From Nematostella vectensis (taxonomy: Eukaryota > Cnidaria > Anthozoa > Actiniaria > Edwardsiidae): a stretch of DNA of 64,000 nucleotides. Positions 48,901 to 55,076 of the stretch are shown here, piece by piece (position 1 is the stretch's first letter; each line of letters begins with the position of its first letter). The stretch lies in NCBI RefSeq assembly GCF_932526225.1, contig NC_064039.1:12914139-12978138 (forward strand). The letters are read 5' to 3'. The notes under the pieces were generated by a model that saw only the letters and a program-made list of their open reading frames with translations, was not told where the DNA came from and made no database searches. The position numbers and the translations under genes are program-made.

Positions 48901-50991
48901 GCGATAACAAGACATGAAAACTGCAGGTTGGTGACATCTCTTAACAAGGGTAGATAGGACTAACTTACGATTAGAAAGACAGAGTCTCCAATGATAAAGG
49001 CGTCCATACCCTTCTATTCAGTACTTTATGCAGTGAGGTCATGCACTATCACTTGTACAGCTGTACCTGCGTTACTCTACCAGCTGTGTTTACGTCGCCA
49101 AGATGGAGCTTAAAGCCGCATTGTCAGCAGTTCACTTCCGGAGGTCCGACGGGAACCTCAACCGTTAAAGACAAAAGAATCTATTAGAACCCGAGATATT
49201 TAACATGCCATCCACTCTAAATTACCAATCACATCCTCGAAGAAACTTGCAATATACACACTGCCTTCAATATTTTGAAATATTTTTCGCGTTTTACGTT
49301 AAAAATCATCGGAGATTGTAACGTAATCGACCGGAAGTAAACTGGTGACAATGCGGCTTTAATGTATTGCAGTTGGAGGGACGAGACCTCATGCCCGTTT
49401 TTGCTATTTAAAACAATAAAGGTTTACATCCGGGTTATGGAGCGCCCGTCCTACTTGCTTGCTACCTTTGATTCGCGCTCTAGTTATCCAGATCCGTCGC
49501 ACTAACTATCCATCCAATTCCTTCCTTTCTCTCCAGCGGACGTGGGGAGCTGTCTAATGTTTCTCGATGCCGATGAGCTGATTCCTGCGTTACTCTGTCA
49601 CGCAATCCCCACTTGCCTGCGTCACGGCAGGGCTAACGTTCTCCTTCAAGACCCCAAGGGCCAGGGCCTGGCTCGTCTCGCGGCGCACACTTTGGAGCTG
49701 GGATGGGTGCGTCAGTATGGATATGACAGAGAGCGCGGGAACAACTGTGATATCGCTCAGCACAGGTAACGCTGGGATATCTGTGATACCGATGAGCACA
49801 GGTAATGCAGGTATATTTGTTATACCGCTGAACATAGGTAATGCGGGAACAGCTGTGATACCGCTGAGCACAGGTAACGCGGGATACCTGTGATACTGCT
49901 GAACACCGTTGACGAAGGAACAGGCAGGTCTTCCATATATGGTTCACTATAGTATCCTTAACCCTTTGTTCACTATAGTGAACCATATACGAAGGATCTG
50001 CGCTGAAACAGCTGTGATAACAGATCTCGACATTTGCCTGATCACGTGACCTCTTAAATTGCAGTCCTTCGAAAATGCAGAAGATGGACACGAATAGCTC
50101 GGGCCAGTCCTCCTCGGTAGTGCAGGATGCTTTAGGTACAGTAAATGGTGGTATTGAAGGCATTGTTGAGTTATATGGTTGTGATGTTTCCTTGTTACTA
50201 AGTGTATGCTAAAAAATATGTCCGCCGTCTTTGATTCGCAAGAGCTATAATACTTGTGGTCTCGTCGCCAAGTTGTGTTGTTTCTCTTAGTTTTTTTTTT
50301 TTTTTTTTTTATCGTTGAGACGTCCTGTTGTTGTTGATGTCCTGTACTGATTTGCGGTAGGGCTGGTCGTTGGGCTGTCTCTATTTACCTTGTCTCATAC
50401 TATTCTATCCGTAGTGTTATTTTGCGAGGAGCTTGTCGCTGTGGTAGGTGAGTACAAGGTGGGACCAGTCGCCGGCGTCTTACGAGCTTTTCTGCAGCAG
50501 ACTGCCAACTGTACGAATCACGTGACTGGCCCTGTACTCGCCTGCTTGCCCACGCACTTGGTGAGTTGGCCATCAACACGGGATCCCTGTGGTAATGCAC
50601 ACGTGATCTAGAAACTCGGTTACACAGGAAACCTGAAGATGACACCAAATGATATACCTTAATCAGGATGTATTATAGAAAGAATCCATTGTAAAACATT
50701 AAAGCATAACGTCATGGCTGAAGAATACTTAGCACGGTTTGTCATTCATATATGGTTCACTGTAGTGTCTCTACTAATCCTAACCATAATTTAACTCTAA
50801 CCATTAATATTGTGAACCATATATGAACCCGCTGCTTCTTTTTACCGCAGACTCAGAAGCTGTTACAGCTCGCTCCTGTCGTTTGCTCTTCGCCTGACGT
50901 CATCCTAGGCATCTGCAGCATGCAGAACACTGAAGGACGCAAGCTGTGCGCGGGAGTCCTGTGTCAGGGATTACACAGCGAGACTAGATAG
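33990..50991 (+). CDS. MED24: Mediator complex subunit 24
   Basis: Exons: 33990-34113, 34589-34627, 35076-35149, 35318-35423, 36064-36196, 36574-36688, 37046-37136, 37218-37286, 37837-37953, 38179-38324, 38602-38691, 39015-39088, 39400-39425, 39801-39836, 39900-40042, 40611-40654, 40729-40811, 42603-42784, 43875-43980, 44596-44747, 45080-45142, 45589-45644, 46869-46921, 48278-48443, 49537-49765, 50065-50135, 50361-50560, 50851-50991 (TAG). They total about 976 codons; human MED24 is 989 residues. Match points: AWKERWTPLQWLVEIRK near the N-terminus; CHIGQVFGRK; WISSHIPECDKSRTF; WFCRVIIKEMLALTR; the PSKMQKM segment; and the C-terminal tail. It is an alpha-helical Mediator tail subunit used by nuclear-receptor-type activators. 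Phase fails between exons 34627 and 35076, so one exon is missing or unrecognised there. The 5' border of exon 50361 is uncertain. Confidence 0.93.
37490..37655. repeat. GATGGTGATGAT-rich microsatellite in a MED24 intron
   Basis: Imperfect gatgatggtgat repeats. The minus strand reads as a His-rich ORF that is an artefact of the repeat. Confidence 0.65.
39540..39770. repeat. Degenerate 'tgaccctaa' repeat in a MED24 intron
   Basis: Many diverged copies of ctgaccctaa/ctgaccctcagg in the intron between exons 39400-39425 and 39801-39836. No coding content. Confidence 0.5.
40334..40507. mobile_element. MITE-like fragment with imperfect inverted ends
   Basis: Starts 'gaggggcggatccaag' and ends 'cctcgattcgcccct', which are imperfect inverses about 170 bp apart. 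Non-coding and intronic in MED24. Confidence 0.4.
40823..42152. repeat. 15-bp minisatellite (gggtacaacgacatt), about 88 units, MED24 intron
   Basis: Very regular 15-bp array beginning about 10 bp after the donor at 40812. Unit variants (ggataaaacgacatt, ggatacaatgacatt) recur in higher-order blocks. Because 15 is a multiple of 3 and most units lack stops, several frames on both strands stay open for 200-430 codons as pentapeptide repeats. These are not genes. Confidence 0.97.
43430..43866. repeat. gttgatgatgtcat repeat array with CRE octamers, MED24 intron
   Basis: Degenerate array of 'ttttgttgatgatgtcatga' and 'gttgatgacgtcatgg' units ending just before the exon at 43875. It contains four perfect TGACGTCA octamers (43513, 43638, 43699 and 43792). 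Confidence 0.85.
44389..44605. repeat. Tandem copies of the acceptor of the MED24 exon at 44596
   Basis: 'ttctgttcctagaaa' and following sequence recur with their TAG at 44399-44401, 44482-44484 and 44537-44539, plus the real acceptor at 44593-44595. Spacings are 83, 55 and 56 bp. The repeat includes the first exon bases (aaattatg). Confidence 0.75.
45720..46195. other. MED24 intron segment without features
   Basis: AT-rich intronic DNA between exon 45589-45644 and the CRE-bearing repeat. The 67-codon ORF at 45726 shows no domain. Confidence 0.4.
46196..46560. repeat. About 150-bp repeat x 2 with paired CRE sites and E-boxes
   Basis: Two diverged copies, each holding 'tttagtgacgtcatNNatgacgtca' (TGACGTCA at 46247 and 46259; at 46399 and 46411), then a cacgtgac E-box, then 'tggttgtcatacgatgtttc'. 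Probably an interspersed repeat family inserted in the MED24 intron. Confidence 0.7.
46948..47938. repeat. 20-21-bp minisatellite (ggggctaataggggcactaa), about 49 units
   Basis: Dense array starting about 26 bp after the donor at 46922 in a MED24 intron. Units vary mainly in G-run length (gggg/ggggg) and cact/catt. Regular G4 runs on one strand could form G-quadruplexes. Confidence 0.97.
48184..48290. repeat. 29-bp tandem copies of the acceptor of MED24 exon 48278
   Basis: Four CAG ends at 48190, 48219, 48248 and 48277 are spaced exactly 29 bp. The unit is 'gtgatctgttggtatttctc' plus 'aggccatga', so the polypyrimidine tract, the acceptor and the first codons of the exon are all copied. The last copy joins the real exon. 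Confidence 0.9.
48428..48960. repeat. 69-bp tandem array containing the donor of MED24 exon 48278-48443
   Basis: About 7.5 units. Each repeats the exon end 'gacatgaatactgcag', the donor 'gttggt' and downstream intron. The first unit is the genuine exon border. Because 69 is a multiple of 3, the minus strand carries a 195-codon open frame of a 23-residue repeat; this is an artefact. Confidence 0.95.
49111..49362. mobile_element. MITE copy B (inverted relative to 7711-7964)
   Basis: Starts taaagccgcattgtcagcag and ends ctggtgacaatgcggctt, inverse copies of each other. The interior matches copy A in reverse orientation. Lies in a MED24 intron; non-coding. Confidence 0.8.
49735..49905. repeat. 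36-bp tandem array containing the donor of MED24 exon 49537-49765
   Basis: 'gagcacag|gtaacgcggga' units place potential GTAA donors at 49766, 49802, 49838 and 49874, exactly 36 bp apart. The first is the exon's own donor. Read in the exon frame, extension past it meets TAA at once, so only the first site gives a productive mRNA. Confidence 0.9.
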
Positions 50992-51241
50992 CACGGACTG
51001 TCTTTTGAGTGTCACGTGATAGCAGATAACACGGATACAGTATCACGGCCACGTAGGACAAGATAACACAGATTCATAGAGAGTGACATGATACCCTGAG
51101 TCCAGTGAGCAATGAAATGTGTGTCACGTTGGACAAGGAAGCATGGACATGTAGTATGAAGCGTCGTGTTGGGAGGGGTTTTGTGAGAGTAAAGTGTACT
51201 CTTGGTTAAGCCGAAGATTATCGTGTAAATATTGTACGAAA

Positions 51242-51247
51242 AATAAA
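51242..51247 (+). terminator. Poly(A) signal AATAAA, MED24
   Basis: AATAAA about 250 bp after the MED24 stop codon, followed by T-rich sequence; the most likely 3' end signal for MED24. Confidence 0.5.
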
Positions 51248-51316
51248 TAGATTATCACAGCTTATGCGCTGTGTCTGGACTCTACATAGAAATAGCCTAC
51301 TTGTAGGCTTTGATAG

Positions 51317-51400
51317 TTTTTCCTGCACGAAAACCCCGAAAACACAAAGGCGGCCGTGGTATGTGAACTTCGTGTTTTCGGGGTTTTCATGCCGGAAAAA
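51317..51400. repeat. Long near-perfect hairpin (33-bp arms, 18-nt loop)
   Basis: Left arm 51317-51349 pairs with right arm 51368-51400 with only three mismatches; the core is cgaaaaccccgaaaacac. Could be a small palindromic element, a pre-miRNA-like hairpin or part of the MED24 3' processing region. Confidence 0.75.
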
Positions 51401-51939
51401 TGGAACAATCGTTTTAACAATGTAAACAATAATTGAATATTGAATATACGCATCATCTATTTTACCAATGAATAACAGTATTACTAATGACGTTTCCTTG
51501 CTTACAGAGGTTTCGTTTTTATATAATCATAAAAATATCAACTTTATAATAACAATAGAACTCTTAATACCGACATATCCGAAGGAGCGATTATTATTTG
51601 GCTTGTCCGAGATGGGCTTGGGAACGAGTCATCGACAGCGACATACCCCAAATCGTGATTAGGTATGCCCGCTACGCTCGCAATACACTGGACTCAAAAT
51701 GAACCGGAATAAAATCAAATCATCCGAAAGAATGGGATTTTTTTCATTATGAGATCTGCATAATTTTTTGGACCAGTTTCTGATCTGTTCAAACAAAAAA
51801 TTTAAAAAAATGATAAAGAAAGAAAAAAATGTTCCTACTAGCTGCTATTTATACGAACAAAATCCAAATTCGATTCCCCGGATTTTTATTTAATTGTCTT
51901 AGGGGGGGACTTGGTTTTTTCATAGACAGCAGATCAAGG
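51401..51939. other. Intergenic, between MED24 and the GC-rich element
   Basis: AT-rich with no gene. The 64-codon ORF at 51468-51662 shows nothing recognisable. Confidence 0.4.
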
Positions 51940-51943
51940 ATCG

Positions 51944-52020
51944 CGTAGATTAATAATTAGCAATCATCAATCTACGTCTGGCGGGGTTCGCGTAGATAAA
52001 TAATTAGCAATCAATCTACG
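51944..52020. repeat. Two small hairpins outside the left inverted repeat
   Basis: cgtagatt...aatctacg (51944-51976) and cgtagat...atctacg (51991-52020), separated by 'tctggcggggttcg'. The right terminal repeat carries a related 'cccgacgtagattggcaa', so these look like extra end-derived units present only on the left. Confidence 0.7.
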
Positions 52021-52101
52021 GCGGAACTGGGGCCTTTCATAGAAACGAGAGGGGCCCGCGCCGCGCCCCCCAGCCCGTTTTCCATGGCCATGCGGGGTCC
52101 G

Positions 52102-52398
52102 GGTAGAAAAGAAATTGGCAATTGCCAGGGCAGGGTCCGGGTAGAAAGGTCGGGCAGGGGCTTTCATAGAAATGGGGATAACCCGCGCCCCCCAGCCCGT
52201 TCTCCGTATGCCCAGCGCTTCGCGCGGCATGCCCAACGTCTGGGGTATACCGTCTGGGGGCCTAGTGGGAGATGGGTGCGTCATAGGGGTCGCTTAAAGC
52301 GTTTGCTGAAAGCGCCTCGCTTTAAGGGGGTGGCTGGCCCCCCTTGTGTGGTAACATGTGGGAACCTTGCAATTAGACCCCCGTCTGTAGTATACCGA
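52102..52398. repeat. Left terminal inverted repeat
   Basis: Starts ggtagaaaagaaattggcaa and runs through aatggggataacc, ggtcgcttaaagcgttt and gtggtaacatgtgggaacct to tagtataccga. It matches the reverse complement of 59225-59512 with small indels. Short ORFs in it are shared with the other repeat and are not genes. Confidence 0.93.
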
Positions 52399-52483
52399 GC
52401 GTTGGATTGGACCGCCACCCTACGGAGCGCGGAACGACCGTTTTTTGGCTGTAAATTCGAAGCCGCTAGCGTGGCGTTTAAAC

Positions 52484-53110
52484 ATGAGTTTTACTCGAAC
52501 ACCTCGCTCCCGAACTCTTAGCGAATTTCTCGCTGCTCTACGCCGTGCCCGCGACCCCCGTGGAAAGCACGGCCTCAGACATCACCCCACTACTCACGCA
52601 GCTAGAGATACACGTGGCTGAGGACAAATCATTCACGACTAGGGTCCGAGACATATTCAAAGAGACAGTAGTCACGCACAAGTCCGCCAAGGAGTCTCGC
52701 CACAGCAACTCAACTTTGCGGTCTGGTGCGCAACCGCCGGATGCGGGGTGTCCCTAACCGACCCCGCTTTCGCCACGCTCCCCTCTGTCATCAGGGGATT
52801 TCTAAGGTTTCACGTCTACTTTACCACGTGGAGGATACTCTACGAGCTCGGCGCCCCCCTGCCTGGCGACAGCCCGTTCACGCAAAAAGGTAACCCCTAC
52901 AAGAAAGCAGCTTTCTATAGAGTTCGGTTTGCCGCGTAAGCCGGACTTCCGATGGGAAGGCGGGCGGAACCACGAGCTAGGCGATGTGTTTGTGTTCTAC
53001 CCGGGGGGAAGCAAGGAGACGACCCGGACAATGCAAATCTCGACTGTTAGCCATGGAGTAAGCAGACATTTAAACACGAGGGCCCCACCCATATCCGCAC
53101 GTCCGTGCAT
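52484..53110 (+). pseudogene. Broken left-arm gene of the element, function unknown
   Basis: Begins at ATG 52484 and continues in three successive frames: PELLANFSLLYAVPATPVES, then SLTDPAFATLPSVIRGFLRF, then KPDFRWEGGRNHELGDVFVF. Breaks lie near 52500, 52690 and 52920. Protein-like composition and matching order across frames suggest one gene of about 200 codons with at least three indels. I do not recognise the family; a structural or replication accessory role is possible but not shown. Confidence 0.5.
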
Positions 53111-53114
53111 CGCA

Positions 53115-53339
53115 ATGTAGACGACGCAGCAAAGCAAGATTAGAAAGACCATCACCGACGCCGCAGTCATAACCGGCCTCGTCGCCGGTATCGGCTGGGT
53201 TGGGCGCAAGGTCTTGCGAGAAGACTTCACCAAAGACCCCTCCGTGAACGCCATGAACTACGCAAAAATGTCTGCCGCCGTTGCAGGTGCTGTCGCTTTG
53301 GAGGGTTACCTTGAGGACCAGAAGATCCTGCCCATGTAG
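53115..53339 (+). pseudogene. Small hydrophobic protein with stop at codon 2
   Basis: ATG at 53115 is followed at once by TAG, then an open frame to TAG at 53339. It contains SKIRKTITDAAVITGLVAGI and MSAAVAGAVALEGYL, two weakly hydrophobic helices separated by a charged stretch, ending LEDQKILPM. Looks like a small membrane-associated protein of the element. Inactive unless it initiates elsewhere. Confidence 0.5.
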
Positions 53340-53409
53340 TCTTGTGTAGGCTATGTATTAGACTCGTGTTCATGTACGTACACGTACACACAGCATCACA
53401 CACTACTCG

Positions 53410-53834
53410 ATGGCCTCCATCGCAATTTGGTTGGTGGCGCCGTCCTAAACGCGACTGCATTCGTTGGTGGCAACTACCTCGCAAAGTTCCTGTCGAACGA
53501 TAAGAGCCCTGCCTTAGCTGAGAAGGAGAGGCACGACAAGGCCCTCGAGAAATACCAACAAGACTATGGACGCTACCAACAGCGGCGACAAAAAATCCTC
53601 GATTGGCAAGCGCAAAGCCGCGAGAGAGGGGCTCTCGCAAAGCAAAACTTCACCGACACTGACTACGCGCTCAAACTTTACAACCAGACCCGACCAAAAC
53701 AATCCCTGGAGTCAATGCGGGCTCCTGAGCTGTCCGACTACTGCGTCCCCAGCAGAACGCAGAAAAACGCCGAGTTGGCGTACATCGGCGACGGCGCTCT
53801 CGCCATCGGCTACACAGCTAGCCGCTTGCTGTGA
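53410..53834 (+). pseudogene. Coiled-coil protein with N-terminal hydrophobic segment
   Basis: The likely start, ATG 53410 (MASIAIW), is one base out of frame with the main reading frame, which opens at 53427 and runs to TGA at 53834. The hydrophobic start (LVGGAVLNATAFVGGNYLA) leads into a long charged helix (HDKALEKYQQDYGRYQQRR), then LSDYCVPSRTQKNAE. About 140 codons. Unknown function; position and look suggest a small structural or membrane-associated element protein. Confidence 0.5.
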
Positions 53835-54158
53835 TTTAGATCTAGGCGGCCCTGTTCCATACTGCGCGATTGCAGACCGGTTGTGGAGTGCTATGCACGA
53901 GGTAGCAGCCGCTGCTAAGCGAGACAAGTCGATGACACCGAAGGTGTCGTAGCTTTGGTGACATTGCTGACCAAAGCCTCGAGTTATGGCGCGCAGACAG
54001 CGAGTGCGTTAAGAGATTCGCCAATGTCGTTCTCCGAGGGCCTACCTAAGAAAGACCGAGCGCTTCGCGCGGCACTACCCGAGCAGACGGCAACCGCCTG
54101 TTGGAGACTGACACACCTGTTGCAATGTATTGCAATACATTGCCGACGCATAAGGGCG
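53835..54158 (+). other. Element DNA between left-arm genes and integrase
   Basis: A short open stretch (DLGGPVPYCAIADRLWSAMH) near 53840-53950 could be another remnant. The integrase frame is also open here but has no ATG; its track-style start at 53955 is GTG. Confidence 0.35.
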
Positions 54159-55076
54159 ATGAAGCGCATGTCCGACGAAGCACTCGATGCGTTCCTTCGT
54201 CCTATATACTACGCCAAAGGTGGCTTCCAAGGAGTGACCGCTCTGCATGCCAAACTTCCCAAGGGCTCAGCCTCCATATACCGAGTGCGCAAGTGGGTAA
54301 GCTCGCAGCCCGTCGGAGGCTACACACAGACACCCCCTCCTCCGACTACCTACGCCCATTTCTCGGAGCAGATACCAAACCGTATCCACCAGTCGGACCT
54401 GCTATTCTTGCCAACCGACCGCGGGTACAAGTATGCCCTGACTGTCGTTGACGTTGCTTCACGATATAAAGCCGCCCGCCCACTGAGGACTAAGAGCGCG
54501 GCCGTCGTCTCCCGCGAACTCGCTGACATCTATGCAGAGGGACCTCTCACATGGCCTAAAGTCCTCATGGTTGATGACGGCACGGAGTTCAAGGGTGCCA
54601 CCACAAAGCTCCTAACAGACCACGGGGTGGAGGTCCGACGGGCTGAGCCAGGGCACCACAGAAGCCAAGGTTTCCCCGCGTCTTTCCATCGCTGGCTGGC
54701 ACAGCGCCTATTTCGTGCGCAGTACTCGAAGGAGCTTGCATCCGGCGAAACAAACCGCGAGTGGGTTACTGCTTTGCCAATCGTCATAAACGCAACGAAG
54801 ACTCGCATGACTGGCTTTGCGCCTAAAGACGCCATAAAGCTGAGGCGCGTGCCTCTCAAAGCCGAAAAGCCCCCCTTAGAGGTCGGAACGGAGGTGTACA
54901 TCGCCGTAAACGAGGAAGACCTCCAGGACAAGGGCCGACGGCGAGGGACGGACTCGTGGTGGACAAGCAAGGCATACCCAATACTAAAGAGGGTTATGGA
55001 GCCCGGACAGCCAGTGTTGTATTACACGGCGTACTCTAAGCACGGCTTCACGCGTTCGCAGTTGCGTGTTGCGTGA
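54159..55076 (+). CDS. Retroviral-type (rve) integrase lacking the catalytic glutamate
   Basis: Start taken at ATG 54159 (MKRMSDEALDAFLRPIYY); 305 residues. In the RNase-H-like core, the first Asp lies in HQSDLLFLP and is followed by YKYALTVVDVASRYKA; the second is in MVDDGTEFKG. The expected third residue, Glu before the SFxRxLAxRLF helix, is Ala in HHRSQGFPASFHRWLAQRLF. A C-terminal SH3-like DNA-binding region (EVGTEVYIAV to GFTRSQLRVA) follows. Integrases of this type insert Polinton-like elements. The frame is intact but the catalytic triad is not, so this copy should be inactive. Its TGA directly abuts the stop of the opposing polymerase gene. Confidence 0.85.
   Translation: MKRMSDEALDAFLRPIYYAKGGFQGVTALHAKLPKGSASIYRVRKWVSSQPVGGYTQTPPPPTTYAHFSEQIPNRIHQSDLLFLPTDRGYKYALTVVDVASRYKAARPLRTKSAAVVSRELADIYAEGPLTWPKVLMVDDGTEFKGATTKLLTDHGVEVRRAEPGHHRSQGFPASFHRWLAQRLFRAQYSKELASGETNREWVTALPIVINATKTRMTGFAPKDAIKLRRVPLKAEKPPLEVGTEVYIAVNEEDLQDKGRRRGTDSWWTSKAYPILKRVMEPGQPVLYYTAYSKHGFTRSQLRVA

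Noticed and set aside
48328-48915. 195-codon minus-strand ORF with 23-residue repeat
   Set aside because: Shadow of the 69-bp donor-containing array; the plus strand carries a real MED24 exon at its right-hand codons.
51967-52521. ORFs of 105-145 codons within the left terminal repeat
   Set aside because: The same peptide starts occur in the right TIR and simply reflect GC-rich inverted repeats without stops.
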